64,000 bases of DNA, from NCBI GenBank assembly GCA_026126065.1, contig JAHCJY010000004.1:248001-312000 (forward strand), given 5' to 3'. Numbering within the stretch: position 1 is the first letter of the stretch; every line of letters begins with the position of its first letter. The stretch comes from Bauldia sp. GTDB taxonomy: Bacteria; Pseudomonadota; Alphaproteobacteria; Rhizobiales; Kaistiaceae. This document shows, in pieces, positions 55,293 through 64,000 of the stretch. Below the pieces are notes generated by a model. That model saw only the letters and a list, made by a program, of their open reading frames with translations. It ran no database searches and had not been told where the DNA came from. The position numbers and the translations under genes were made by a program.

Positions 55293-56234
55293 ATGCTGAG
55301 CCGGACCGCGGACAACCTTTTCTGGTTTGCGCGCTACGTCGAGCGCGCCGACAACATCGCCCGCATCCTCGAGGCCGCGAACCGGCTGTCGGCGATGCCG
55401 ATCACCTATTCCGGCGCCACGAACGAATGGGAATCGGCCGTTGCCGCGACGGGGACGCTGCCGGCGTTCCGCGCCGTGAATGCGGAAGCGAACTCCGAGA
55501 GCGTCCTCAACTTCCTCGCCTTCTCGCCGACCAATCCGTCGAGCATCAAATCGTGCATCGAGACGGCCCGCTTCAACGCGCGCGCCGTGCGCACCGCGCT
55601 CACGGCGGTCATGTGGGAATCGATCAACGGCGCTTGGCTCGACCTCCGCCGCGTGGACGGCAAGAACATGAAGCGGAGTGCGCTCGACGACTTCCTGTCG
55701 CGCGTGAAGGAAGCCTCGCTCCGCCTCGACGGCGCCGCGTACCGCACGATGCTGCGGAGCGAGGCGTACTACTTCTTCGTGCTTGGCGTGATGCTGGAGC
55801 GGGCCGACAACACCGCCCGCATCCTCGACGTGAAGTACCACCTCCTCCTCCCGGAAGGTGCCGAGGTCGGCGGCGGCCTCGACTACTTCCAGTGGACGTC
55901 AATTCTCCGGACGGTGTCGGCGCAGACCGCGTATCACTGGGTGTACCGGCAGAGCGTGAAGCCGTGGCTTGTGGCGGATCTGCTGGTCCTGAAGCAGGAG
56001 ATGCCGCGATCCCTCGCTGCCTGCTACGATGCGATCCGGGAGACGCTGGACCTCCTTGGCCACGAATACGGTCGCCAGGGCCCGGCACAACGGATGGCGC
56101 GGACGATGCGCACCAGGCTCGCCAACGCCAATATCGGCGACGTCTTCCAGTCGGGCCTGCACGAATTCCTGACCGAGTTCCTCGTGGAAAACGCCCGGCT
56201 CGGCGAGGCCATCGCGGCCCAGTATCTGAGCTGA
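55293..56234 (+). CDS. alpha-E domain protein
   Basis: A 313-residue all-helical protein of the alpha-E family: MLSRTADNLFWFARYVERADNIARILEA at the N-terminus, WESINGAWLDLR, and a repeat FVLGVMLERADNTARILDVKYH. It always accompanies permuted ATP-grasp genes and may form the partner of that ligase. It starts seven bases after the ATP-grasp stop and ends two bases before the transglutaminase ATG, so the operon is tight. Confidence 0.93.
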   Translation: MLSRTADNLFWFARYVERADNIARILEAANRLSAMPITYSGATNEWESAVAATGTLPAFRAVNAEANSESVLNFLAFSPTNPSSIKSCIETARFNARAVRTALTAVMWESINGAWLDLRRVDGKNMKRSALDDFLSRVKEASLRLDGAAYRTMLRSEAYYFFVLGVMLERADNTARILDVKYHLLLPEGAEVGGGLDYFQWTSILRTVSAQTAYHWVYRQSVKPWLVADLLVLKQEMPRSLAACYDAIRETLDLLGHEYGRQGPAQRMARTMRTRLANANIGDVFQSGLHEFLTEFLVENARLGEAIAAQYLS

Positions 56235-56235
56235 C

Positions 56236-57117
56236 ATGCGCCTTCGCATCACCCACGAGACGGCCTACCGCTACGCCACGCCGGCATCGTCGGTCATTCA
56301 GATCCTGCGCATGCAGCCGCGTAGCCACGAGGGCCAGTTCGTCGTCGACTGGCGGGTCGAACTCGACCGCGATGCCCGGCTGCAGCAGTCGCCGGACGCG
56401 TTCGGCAACACGGTCCACAGCTTCGCGCTGTCCGGGCCGCTCGAAAGCCTGACGGTCGTGGCGACCGGCGAGGTCGAGACGGAAGACACCGCCGGCATCG
56501 TCCGCGGCCAGGTCGAGCGCTTCCCGCCGACGGTATTTCTTCGCGACACCCGCCTCACCGAGGCCGACGAGCGGATCAAGGCGTTCGCCGCGGAGGTCCA
56601 GACGGCCGGGGGGAGCCGGCTGGATACCCTGCACCAGCTCAACGGCGCCCTGCACGAGCGCATGACCTTCGACACACGGCCGACGGATGCCACCACGCCG
56701 GCGACCGAAGCCTTCGCGGCCGCGCACGGTGTCTGCCAGGACTATGCGCACATCTTCATCGCCGTGGCGCGGCACCTCGCGATTCCGGCGCGCTACATCA
56801 GCGGCTACCTCTTCCAGCCGGGCAACGAGGAGCAGGAGGCGGGTCATGGCTGGGCCGAGGCGCTCGTGGACGGGCTCGGCTGGGTCGCATTCGATCCCGC
56901 CAACGGCGTTTCGCCCACGGATGGCTACGTCCGCGTTGCTGCCGGGCTCGACTATCTCGGGGCGGCCCCGGTCCGCGGCTCGCGGCACGGGGGCACGGGC
57001 GAGACGCTCGCCGTGCGCGTCCGGGTGGAGGATGCCTCGGTGCGATACCAGGCGCCTGTGAATCCGGTGGCAAGCCAGTCGCAATCGTCATTGCAGGGCA
57101 GCCGCAAGCCGGTATGA
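56236..57117 (+). CDS. transglutaminase-like cysteine protease or amidase
   Basis: A 293-residue protein with an N-terminal beta-sandwich domain (MRLRITHETAYRYATPASSV) and a transglutaminase core with the complete triad: Cys167 in AHGVCQDYAHIFIAVARHL, His204 in AGHGWAEALV, Asp220 in VAFDPANG. No signal peptide, so cytoplasmic. Enzymes of this type can cleave or form isopeptide bonds. Third gene of the ATP-grasp/Anbu operon. Confidence 0.94.
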   Translation: MRLRITHETAYRYATPASSVIQILRMQPRSHEGQFVVDWRVELDRDARLQQSPDAFGNTVHSFALSGPLESLTVVATGEVETEDTAGIVRGQVERFPPTVFLRDTRLTEADERIKAFAAEVQTAGGSRLDTLHQLNGALHERMTFDTRPTDATTPATEAFAAAHGVCQDYAHIFIAVARHLAIPARYISGYLFQPGNEEQEAGHGWAEALVDGLGWVAFDPANGVSPTDGYVRVAAGLDYLGAAPVRGSRHGGTGETLAVRVRVEDASVRYQAPVNPVASQSQSSLQGSRKPV

Positions 57118-57154
57118 ATTCGCCCTCCCCCGCGGTGCGCGTACCGGAGTCGCA

Positions 57155-57919
57155 ATGACCTATTGCCTCGGAATCCTGGTGAAGGAAGGTCTCGCCATGA
57201 TGGGCGACACCCGCACCAATGCCGGCGTCGACAACATCGCCGTGTACCGGAAGCTGCACATTTTCGACGTACCCGGCGAGCGGGCGATCGTGGTGGCGAC
57301 GGCCGGCAACCTTGCGACCAGCCAGACGGTCGTCTCGCTGCTCAGCGAGGGTTTCGAGAACCCGGACACGCGCGAGGTCGAGTCGGTCTACACGATCAAC
57401 TCGATGTTCAAGTGCGCCCATTTCGTCGGCCGTGCGGTCCAGGAGGCGCACCGTATGATCGCGCCGGCACACGGCCCCGGACAGGGCGCCGGCTTCGACG
57501 TCACGCTCCTGGTCGGCGGCCAGATCCGCGGCGGCCGGCTGCGCCTGTTCATGGTCTACGACGCCGGCAATTTCATCGAGGCCACGGCCGACACACCGTA
57601 CCTCCAGATCGGCGAGCACAAGTACGGCAAGCCGATCCTGGACCGGTCGGTCACCGAGGGGAATTCGATCGCCGATGCCATCAAGATCGGCCTGATCTCG
57701 ATGGATTCGACGATGCGGTCGAACCTTGCCGTTGGCATGCCGATCGACCTCGCGGTGATCCGGCGCGACCAGGTGAAGATCGGGCTCTCCTATCGCGTGG
57801 ATGCATCGGAGCCCTACTTCGCGTCACTCCGGACAAGCTGGTCGGAGGCACTGCGCGCCGCGCACCAGGCCATCCCCGCCCCGCCCTACGCCGCTCCGGA
57901 GCCGCCGCCGTCCGAGTAG
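57155..57919 (+). CDS. proteasome-like peptidase Anbu
   Basis: A 254-residue Ntn-hydrolase-fold protein. MTYCLGILVKEGLAMMGDTR places Thr2 as the nucleophile after Met removal, the mark of Anbu, the ancestral proteasome beta-type subunit of bacteria. IVVATAGNLATSQ and FDVTLLVGGQIRGGRLRL are family blocks. Anbu forms open helical or ring assemblies; its substrate is unknown. It closes the operon, 38 bases after the transglutaminase gene. This gene set is conserved in many proteobacteria. Confidence 0.94.
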   Translation: MTYCLGILVKEGLAMMGDTRTNAGVDNIAVYRKLHIFDVPGERAIVVATAGNLATSQTVVSLLSEGFENPDTREVESVYTINSMFKCAHFVGRAVQEAHRMIAPAHGPGQGAGFDVTLLVGGQIRGGRLRLFMVYDAGNFIEATADTPYLQIGEHKYGKPILDRSVTEGNSIADAIKIGLISMDSTMRSNLAVGMPIDLAVIRRDQVKIGLSYRVDASEPYFASLRTSWSEALRAAHQAIPAPPYAAPEPPPSE

Positions 57920-58025
57920 GCGACCGCCGACCGACGACCCGGCCGCTCCGAGGACCTTCCAGCGTCTCTGCCGCTCGCCGACCACCACGGCTGAAGGCCC
58001 GCGCGCCCGCGGCAAAGGCACACCT

Positions 58026-58046
58026 TTGCATACGTAGTGTATGCAA
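58026..58046 (+). promoter_or_regulatory. palindromic operator candidate ahead of the peptide ABC operon
   Basis: TTGCATAC-GTAGT-GTATGCAA, a perfect 8-bp inverted repeat, about 135 bases before the binding-protein gene. Next to it lies GCGCATGCAAT, another half site. FCD-type GntR regulators bind TTGnATnCAA-like palindromes, and a GntR/FCD gene closes this operon, so this is a reasonable binding site. Confidence 0.55.
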
Positions 58047-58137
58047 TGCGCATGCAATAGGCATGAACGAAACCTAGGCATATCGAAAACGATAGCTTTA
58101 ACAGATACTTGTGTCACTTGGCGCCGTGGCACGCTTC

Positions 58138-58150
58138 TTGATGCATGCAA
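58138..58150 (+). promoter_or_regulatory. second TGCATGCA site, near the start codon
   Basis: TTGATGCATGCAA contains the palindrome TGCATGCA and repeats the core of the site at 58026-58046. It lies 30 bases before the ATG, where binding would block transcription. Confidence 0.4.
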
Positions 58151-58180
58151 TCCCAGCGACATCCACCTGGGAACATCCAC

Positions 58181-59797
58181 ATGAATCGCCGTGAGTTTCT
58201 GAAGACCTCCGCCACCGGAGCGGGAGCCGCCATCGCACTGCCAACGTTCTGGTCGACCGCGTTCGCACAGGGACGCGAGGAAACGCTTGTCCTCATCTCC
58301 GAGAACGGCCCGAACAACCTCGACATCATGGGGGTCGGCACCAACCGTCCGGGCTACGAGGTTGCCTGGAACTGTTACGATCGCCTGATCTCCTACGGGC
58401 TGAAGACGCTCGAGGACGGCACCCAGTCCTACGATCGCGACACCTTCATCCCTCAGCTCGCCGAGCGCTGGGAGGTCGATGAGACCGGCGCCACGTTCTA
58501 TCTGCGCCCGGACGCGACCTTCCATGACGGCACGCCGGTAACGGCCGCGGACGTGAAGTGGTCATTCGACCGGGCCGTGTCGGTCGGCGGCTTCCCGACC
58601 ACGCAGATGGCAACGGGGAGCATGACGTCGCCCGACCAGTTCAGCGTCATCGACGACCACACCTTCCGGGTCACCTTCACCGTGCCGGACAATCTGACCA
58701 TGCCCAATATCGGCGTCATCGTGCCGAGCATCCTCAACTCGGCGCTGGTGCTGGCCAACGCGACGCCTGATGATCCGTGGGGCCTCGCCTACACCGCGGC
58801 CAACATTGCCGGCGGCGGGCCGTTCCGGCTCGAGACCTGGACGCCCGGTACCGAGATCCGTTTCCTTCGCTTCGACGGCTGGAAGAGCGGCGAGCTGCCG
58901 CCGCTGCGGCGGGTGATCTGGCGGACCGTGCCGTCGGCCGGCAACCGCCGCGCGCTCGTCGAGCGCGGCGATGCGGACATCTCGTTCGACATCCCGCCGC
59001 GCGACTTCGCCGAGATAGCGGCGGAAGGCGACCTCAAGACGATGTCCCACCCGATCGGCAACGGCATGTGGTGCATCGAGATGAACGTGACCATGGCGCC
59101 GTTCGACAACGTCAAGGTCCGCCAGGCGATCGCGTACGCCCTGCCCTACGAGCAGATCATGGCGGCCGTGGTGTTCGGCCTGGGCAAGCCCCTGTTCGGC
59201 GCGGAGAGCAATGTTGCCGACACGATGGAGTGGCCGCGGCCGACCGCCTACCACACCGACCTCAACCGTGCCCGGACGCTCCTTGCCGAAGCCGGCTACC
59301 CCAACGGTTTCTCGACACCGATCTTCTTCGATCTCGGCCAGGGGATCATCAGCGAGCCGACGGCGGTGCTGATCCAGGAGAACCTTGCCGCGATCGGCAT
59401 CCGGACGACGATCGAACCGGTGCCCGGGGCGAACTGGCGTGGCCAGATGGCAGCCAAGAGCATGCCATTCATGATCAACTTCTTCTCCGGCTGGCTCGAT
59501 TACCCGGAGTACTTCTTCTTCTGGACGTATCACGGCCAGAACGCCGTCTTCAACACGATGAGCTACCAGAACCCGGCCCTCGATGCTCTGGTGGATGCCT
59601 CGCGCGTTGCCGCCGCCGCCGGCGATACGGCCGCTTACGAAGAGAACGTGAAGGCCTCGATTACCCTCGCCTACGAGGAGGTTCCGCGCATCCCGCTGTT
59701 CCAGCCCTGGCTGAACGTGGCGATGCAGCCGAACATCGAGGGCTACGTCTACTGGTTCCACCGCCAGCTCGACTACCGCACCATCAGCAAGGCCTGA
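58181..59797 (+). CDS. peptide/oligopeptide-type ABC transporter substrate-binding protein
   Basis: A 538-residue periplasmic binding protein with a twin-arginine signal (MNRREFLKTSATGAG, cleavage near TAFAQG). The DppA/OppA-type family blocks include LAERWEVDETGATFYLRPDATFHDGTPVTAADVKWSFDR and VRQAIAYALPYEQI. The Tat signal suggests export in folded form. Ligand unknown; peptides, opines or glycosides are all handled by this family. First gene of the operon with two permeases and a fused ATPase. Confidence 0.93.
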   Translation: MNRREFLKTSATGAGAAIALPTFWSTAFAQGREETLVLISENGPNNLDIMGVGTNRPGYEVAWNCYDRLISYGLKTLEDGTQSYDRDTFIPQLAERWEVDETGATFYLRPDATFHDGTPVTAADVKWSFDRAVSVGGFPTTQMATGSMTSPDQFSVIDDHTFRVTFTVPDNLTMPNIGVIVPSILNSALVLANATPDDPWGLAYTAANIAGGGPFRLETWTPGTEIRFLRFDGWKSGELPPLRRVIWRTVPSAGNRRALVERGDADISFDIPPRDFAEIAAEGDLKTMSHPIGNGMWCIEMNVTMAPFDNVKVRQAIAYALPYEQIMAAVVFGLGKPLFGAESNVADTMEWPRPTAYHTDLNRARTLLAEAGYPNGFSTPIFFDLGQGIISEPTAVLIQENLAAIGIRTTIEPVPGANWRGQMAAKSMPFMINFFSGWLDYPEYFFFWTYHGQNAVFNTMSYQNPALDALVDASRVAAAAGDTAAYEENVKASITLAYEEVPRIPLFQPWLNVAMQPNIEGYVYWFHRQLDYRTISKA

Positions 59798-59871
59798 CGA
59801 CACGCCGTCGCGCTCCCCGGAGCGCGGCGGCCTTCTCTTTGCGCGAGCGGCTTTCACCCAGAGAGGCAATC

Positions 59872-60882
59872 ATGCGTAGTCTCGGCAAACGGCTGATCAC
59901 CATCGTACCGACGCTGATCGGCGTGGTCATCGTCACCTTCCTCCTCACCCGCGTCCTGCCAGGCGACACGGCCGCCTACTTCGCCGGTCCCATGGCAAGC
60001 CAGGAATCGATCGAGGAGATCCGCGTGAGCCTCGGGCTCGACCGTCCGCTCTACGAGCAGTTCGTCCACTACATCGGCGACCTTGCCCAGGGCGACCTCG
60101 GCCAGTCGCTCTCGACCGGCCAGCCGGTTCTGACGGAAATCCTCACCCGCCTACCCGCCTCGGCCGAACTGACGCTCCTCGGCCTCCTGTTCGCGATGGT
60201 GGTGGCAATACCGCTCGGCATCCTCGCCGCGGTCCGCCAGGGGTCGATCGTCGACCATCTCTGCAGAGTCCTCACCACCGCGGGCGTGTCGCTCCCGGTG
60301 TTCTTCACGGGGCTCCTGTTCGTGTACCTGTTCTACTACGTGCTCAACTGGGCGCCGGCGCCGTTCGGACGAATAGACATCTTCGCAACGCCGCCGCAGC
60401 ACATCACCGGCTTCTACCTGATCGACAGCCTCATCACCGGCAACTTCGAGGCGTTTCGCGCATCGTTCGCCCAGATCTGGCTGCCAGCGGTTACCCTCGG
60501 CATCTTCGCACTGGCGCCGATCGCCCGCATGACCCGCGCCTCGATGATCGCGGCGCTGTCGTCGGAGTTCGTCCGCACCGCACGGGCCGGTGGCCTGTCG
60601 CCGCGAAAGACGATCATCACCTACGCGTTCCGCAACGCGATGCTGCCGGTCGTCACCACGCTGGGCATGGTGTTCTCGTTCCTACTCGGCGCCAACGTGC
60701 TGGTCGAGAAGGTGTTCGCGTGGCCCGGCATCGGATCGTTCGCGGTCGAGGCCCTTCTCGTATCGGACTTTGCCCCGGTGCAGGGCTTCGTCCTCACCAT
60801 GGCGATCCTCTACGTCGTCCTGAACCTCCTGATCGATCTCCTCTACGGCGTGATCGATCCGCGCGTGAGGATCGAAGCATGA
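59872..60882 (+). CDS. peptide-type ABC transporter permease (DppB/OppB-like)
   Basis: A 336-residue inner-membrane protein with six helices: LITIVPTLIGVVIVTFLLTRVLPGD first, then TLLGLLFAMVVAIPLGILAAV. The EAA loop is EFVRTARAGGLSPRKTIITYAFRNAMLPVV. A GAGAGG Shine-Dalgarno precedes the ATG. It overlaps the second permease by four bases. Confidence 0.95.
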   Translation: MRSLGKRLITIVPTLIGVVIVTFLLTRVLPGDTAAYFAGPMASQESIEEIRVSLGLDRPLYEQFVHYIGDLAQGDLGQSLSTGQPVLTEILTRLPASAELTLLGLLFAMVVAIPLGILAAVRQGSIVDHLCRVLTTAGVSLPVFFTGLLFVYLFYYVLNWAPAPFGRIDIFATPPQHITGFYLIDSLITGNFEAFRASFAQIWLPAVTLGIFALAPIARMTRASMIAALSSEFVRTARAGGLSPRKTIITYAFRNAMLPVVTTLGMVFSFLLGANVLVEKVFAWPGIGSFAVEALLVSDFAPVQGFVLTMAILYVVLNLLIDLLYGVIDPRVRIEA

Positions 60883-61781
60883 CCACGCTCGACATCAAGG
60901 CCGACGCCACGCCATCTGTCCGTCGCCCGACGCCCGTCGTCGCCCTCCTCCGCCATACCCGCTACGTCCTGGCCGGAAATCTCGTGACGGCGGTGGCCTT
61001 CGGCCTCTTCGCGATCATCGTGCTGCTCGCGATCATCGGACCGTGGATCGCGCCGTACAATCCGACGGCGACCAACACGACGATCGCGCTTCAGGCGCCA
61101 TCGGCGGCGCACTGGTTCGGCACGGACAATCTCGGCCGCGACGTTCTCAGCCGCGTGCTCGTCGCCACGCGGCTCGACTTCATCATCGCGATCTCGTCGG
61201 TCGCGCTGGTCTTCGCCCTTGGCGGCATCGCCGGGATCGCGGCAGGCTATTTCGGCGGCTGGACGGACCGGATCATCAGCCGCCTGTCGGACACGATCAT
61301 GGCGTTCCCGATCTTCGTCCTCGCCATGGGGATCGTCGCAGCACTCGGCAATTCGGTGACCAACATCGTGATCGCCACCGCGATCGTGAACTTCCCGCTG
61401 TACGCCCGCATTGCCCGCGGCGAGGCGAACGTGCGGCGGAACGCCGGCTTCGTCCAGGCGGCCAAACTCTCGGGCAACAGCACGCCGCGCATCCTGTTCG
61501 GACAGATCCTGCCCAACATCATGCCGATCATGATGGTCCAGATGTCCCTCACGATGGGCTACGCGATCCTCAACGCCGCGGGCCTTTCCTTCGTCGGCCT
61601 CGGGGTCCGGCCGCCCACGCCGGAATGGGGGATCATGGTCGCCGAGGGCGCGAGCTACATCATCACCGGCGAATGGTGGATGGCGCTCTTCCCGGGCGCC
61701 GCGCTGATGATCGCGGTGTTCACCTTCAACCTTCTCGGCGATGGCCTTCGGGACATCGTCGACCCGCAGCGGAGGACGTGA
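60879..61781 (+). CDS. peptide-type ABC transporter permease (DppC/OppC-like)
   Basis: A 300-residue permease with GLFAIIVLLAIIGPWIAPYNPT at the N-terminus, the periplasmic HWFGTDNLGRDVLSRVL segment of the OppC family, and the EAA loop ANVRRNAGFVQAAKLSGNSTPRILFGQILPN. Start inside the DppB stop codon. It pairs with the previous permease as a heterodimeric channel. Confidence 0.95.
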   Translation: MTTLDIKADATPSVRRPTPVVALLRHTRYVLAGNLVTAVAFGLFAIIVLLAIIGPWIAPYNPTATNTTIALQAPSAAHWFGTDNLGRDVLSRVLVATRLDFIIAISSVALVFALGGIAGIAAGYFGGWTDRIISRLSDTIMAFPIFVLAMGIVAALGNSVTNIVIATAIVNFPLYARIARGEANVRRNAGFVQAAKLSGNSTPRILFGQILPNIMPIMMVQMSLTMGYAILNAAGLSFVGLGVRPPTPEWGIMVAEGASYIITGEWWMALFPGAALMIAVFTFNLLGDGLRDIVDPQRRT

Positions 61782-61784
61782 GCC

Positions 61785-63494
61785 ATGACCGCGCCCATCC
61801 ACGACCAGCCCCCGCTTCTCGACATCCGCGACCTGACGGTGGAGTTCGCCACGCGCCGCGGCACCGTGACGGCGGTGAGTGCGATCGACATATCCGTCGC
61901 CAAAGGCGAGACGGTCGGGATCGTCGGCGAGTCCGGCTCCGGAAAGTCGGTGACGTCCTACGCCGTGATGCGCATCCTCGATCGCGCAGGCCGGATCGCG
62001 GGCGGTACGATCACATTCAGCGGCATCGACCTGTCCGCTGCCACCGAGCGGTCGATGCGCGATTTCCGCGGCCGGGAGATCTCGATGATCTTCCAGAACC
62101 CGCGGGCTGCGCTCAACCCGATCCGGAAGGTCGGACACCAGATCGAGGACATCCTCCGCCAGCACGTCCAGGCGTCCAGCATGGACGTGCTGGAGAAGGC
62201 GATCGACATCCTGAAGCAGGTGCGGATCGCCCGGCCCGAGGAGCGCTACAACGCGTATCCGTTCGAGCTCTCCGGCGGCATGTGCCAGCGCATCGTGATC
62301 GCCCTTGCCCTCGCCTGCCAGCCGCAGCTCCTGATCGCCGACGAGCCGACCACCGGCCTCGACGTCACCACGCAGAAGGCCGTGATGGAACTCGTCGTCG
62401 AGCTGACCCGCGCCCGCGGCATGTCGACGATCCTGATCACCCACGACCTCGGCCTTGCCTCGACCTATTGCGACCGCATCGTCGTCATGGAGAAGGGCCG
62501 GATCGTCGAGACCGCGCAGTCGGCGACGATCTTCCGCGATCCCGCTCACCCTTATACGCGGAAGCTCGTTCGGGCGACGCCGCGACCCGGCATATCGCTT
62601 CGCGACCTGCTTCCCGATGACCACCCCCAGCGCAACATGCCGATCCCGGTCCAGGCGGTTCCGGAGGGCGCGCCGCTGCTGGAGGTCGAGAACCTCGTGA
62701 AGGAGTATCCGCGCCAGCAATCCGGCCCGAAGCCCGGTTTCCTGAAGCGCAAGACCGAGCCGCTGCCGGCCTTCCGGGCGGTCGACGGCATCAGCTTCAA
62801 GGTCATGCGCGGCGAGACGGTTGGCCTTGTCGGCGAATCCGGCTGCGGCAAGTCCACGACGTCGATGATGGTGACGCGGCTCATCGACACGACAAGCGGC
62901 ACCATCCGGTTCAACGGCGAGGACATCGCGGGCATTCCGGCGGCGCAGTTCACGCGTTCGCCGCTACGGCGGCGGATCCAGATGGTATTCCAGGACCCTT
63001 CGGAGAGCCTCAATCCGCGCTACACGGCGGGCCGGGCCATCATCGATCCGATCCTCCGGATGGGCGAAACGACGACCGACCGCGACGCGCTCGCCGACCG
63101 CTGCGCCGAGCTGGCGCGGCTGGTCGGGCTGCCCGCCGATCTCCTCGACCGCTTCCCGCACCAGCTGTCCGGCGGGCAGAAGGCGCGTGTCGGCATCGCC
63201 CGCGCAATCGCGCTCAACCCGGATCTCGTGATCCTGGACGAGCCGACCGCCGCGCTCGACGTGTCGGTCCAGTCGATCGTCCTCAACCTCCTCAACGATC
63301 TCAAGGCCGAACTCGGCATGAGCTACCTGTTCGTGTCGCACGACCTCCATGTCGTCGGCCTGCTGTGCGACCGAATCATCGTCATGAACACCGGGCGAAT
63401 CGTCGAGCAGGGGAACGCTGCCGACGTGCTCGAACGGCCGACGGCGGCCTACACCAGCGAGCTCATCGCGGCGATCCCCCATCCGCCCGTCTAG
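61785..63494 (+). CDS. fused double ABC ATPase (DppD-DppF type)
   Basis: A 569-residue protein made of two ATPase domains. The first has Walker A GESGSGKS (about residues 46-53), LSGGMCQRIVIALA and LLIADEPTTGLD. The second (from about residue 295) has GESGCGKS, LSGGQKARVGIARA and LVILDEPTAALD. Each is followed by the oligopeptide-type C-terminal segment. One gene takes the role of DppD and DppF. It starts three bases after the permease stop. Confidence 0.95.
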   Translation: MTAPIHDQPPLLDIRDLTVEFATRRGTVTAVSAIDISVAKGETVGIVGESGSGKSVTSYAVMRILDRAGRIAGGTITFSGIDLSAATERSMRDFRGREISMIFQNPRAALNPIRKVGHQIEDILRQHVQASSMDVLEKAIDILKQVRIARPEERYNAYPFELSGGMCQRIVIALALACQPQLLIADEPTTGLDVTTQKAVMELVVELTRARGMSTILITHDLGLASTYCDRIVVMEKGRIVETAQSATIFRDPAHPYTRKLVRATPRPGISLRDLLPDDHPQRNMPIPVQAVPEGAPLLEVENLVKEYPRQQSGPKPGFLKRKTEPLPAFRAVDGISFKVMRGETVGLVGESGCGKSTTSMMVTRLIDTTSGTIRFNGEDIAGIPAAQFTRSPLRRRIQMVFQDPSESLNPRYTAGRAIIDPILRMGETTTDRDALADRCAELARLVGLPADLLDRFPHQLSGGQKARVGIARAIALNPDLVILDEPTAALDVSVQSIVLNLLNDLKAELGMSYLFVSHDLHVVGLLCDRIIVMNTGRIVEQGNAADVLERPTAAYTSELIAAIPHPPV

Positions 63495-63582
63495 CGGCGA
63501 TTCCCGCGAATTCTCCGCGGAACGCCCAGCCCGAGCCTTCGGGCGGCCGCTTGATGGTCCTTTCGGGGCCTGCGTGATAGGA

Positions 63583-64000
63583 GTGCGCACCATTTGGACC
63601 GGATCGGTGCTGGTGACGCAGTCTTCGCGCTCCTCCGGCGAAGGTGGCAAAGCAGGCCCGCGGGTGACCCGGACCGAAGCCCTTCGCCAGCAATTGTCGG
63701 ACGACATCATCAAGGGGACGCTCGAGCCCGGGTCGCCGCTCGACGAGGCGGATCTGGCGCGGCGCTTCGGAGTGTCGCGGACGCCGGTGCGCGAGGCGAT
63801 CCGCAACCTGGCAGCTTCGGGCCTGGTGGAAACGCGTCCGCATCGCGGCGCGGTCGTCGCCCTGCCGACGCCGTCGCGGCTGATGGACATGTTCAAGGCC
63901 ATGGCCGAGCTCGAAGCGCTGTGCGCCGGGCTTGCCGCCGAGTCCATGACCGCGGCGGAACGGGACGCGCTAGAAAAGCTCCACGAGGAGATGGCCGACT
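63583..64000 (+). CDS. GntR/FCD-type transcriptional regulator, cut by window end
   Basis: The reading frame begins at a GTG (63583; alternatives GTG 63607 and 63613) and runs off the window. The winged helix is complete: TRTEALRQQLSDDIIKGTLEPGSPL, LARRFGVSRTPVREAIRNLAASG and TRPHRGAVVALP. The helical part that follows (LMDMFKAMAELEALCAGLAA) is the start of an FCD domain, which binds small carboxylates. It follows the peptide ABC operon and probably regulates it. Confidence 0.9.
   Translation, partial: MRTIWTGSVLVTQSSRSSGEGGKAGPRVTRTEALRQQLSDDIIKGTLEPGSPLDEADLARRFGVSRTPVREAIRNLAASGLVETRPHRGAVVALPTPSRLMDMFKAMAELEALCAGLAAESMTAAERDALEKLHEEMAD

Overview
The window is a high-GC bacterial chromosome segment that reads as alphaproteobacterial, most likely Hyphomicrobiales (Rhizobiales). 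Signs of this are the frr-pyrH-tsf-rpsB block with the long C-terminal helix-hairpin-helix extension on S2, the yidD / IscU-like scaffold / folE / hisI neighbourhood, DUF3126 and DUF2336 proteins, the PAS-PilZ-BTLCP trio, palindromic repeats of the 'CCGGCGAGGGCCGG' type, and a TTGCTT-N16-CTATAT promoter. No species is assigned.

Layout. 1-5.0 kb: translation genes (frr, pyrH, tsf, rpsB on -; trmD on +) and an NmrA-like oxidoreductase. 5.5-14.6 kb: rplS, a Tat-type metallophosphoesterase, a phosphodiester glycosidase-like protein and leuC. Then comes an accessory block between leuC and leuD: an AT-rich membrane orphan, an XRE antitoxin-like regulator, a GbsR/MarR-type regulator with a perfect operator palindrome in front of an ABC exporter, a zincin, and a YcxB-like AT-rich orphan. 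leuD follows. 14.7-19 kb: four secreted proteins on the - strand, made of two tandem paralogous pairs (a small two-cysteine family and a ClpP-fold COG3904-like family). 19-30.5 kb: mdh, an Omp19/Inh-type lipoprotein, DUF2336, a nitroreductase, thrS, yidD, an Fe-S scaffold, folE, hisI and a rhomboid protease. 30.5-38.7 kb: a possible small RNA with a strong terminator, the PAS/PilZ/BTLCP trio, a gamma-carbonic anhydrase, cysE, an alpha/beta hydrolase, an FAD monooxygenase and an exported MsrA. 38.8-41.7 kb: a TrpXYZ-like ABC importer. 41.8-50.7 kb: a FecR-domain protein, map-radC, a PQQ dehydrogenase with a lanthanide-type Asp signature, a group III truncated haemoglobin and pyruvate carboxylase.

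51.5-58 kb is the most interesting part. An ECF sigma factor and its NrsF-type membrane anti-sigma factor sit next to a spondin-domain secreted protein. Both the sigma gene and the spondin gene have the same promoter, GTAACC-N16-CGAAG, matching the form reported for Caulobacter SigF, so the three genes look like one regulon. Divergently transcribed is a four-gene operon: circularly permuted ATP-grasp, alpha-E, transglutaminase and the proteasome-like Anbu peptidase. This gene set is known, but its product and substrate are unresolved. 58-64 kb: an oligopeptide-type ABC importer followed by a GntR/FCD regulator cut by the window end, with palindromic TTGCATAC-type sites ahead of the operon that probably bind that regulator.

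Starts were moved inward from the longest open frame where a Shine-Dalgarno site, signal peptide or family length supported it. No rRNA, tRNA, CRISPR array, insertion sequence or integrase was recognised.
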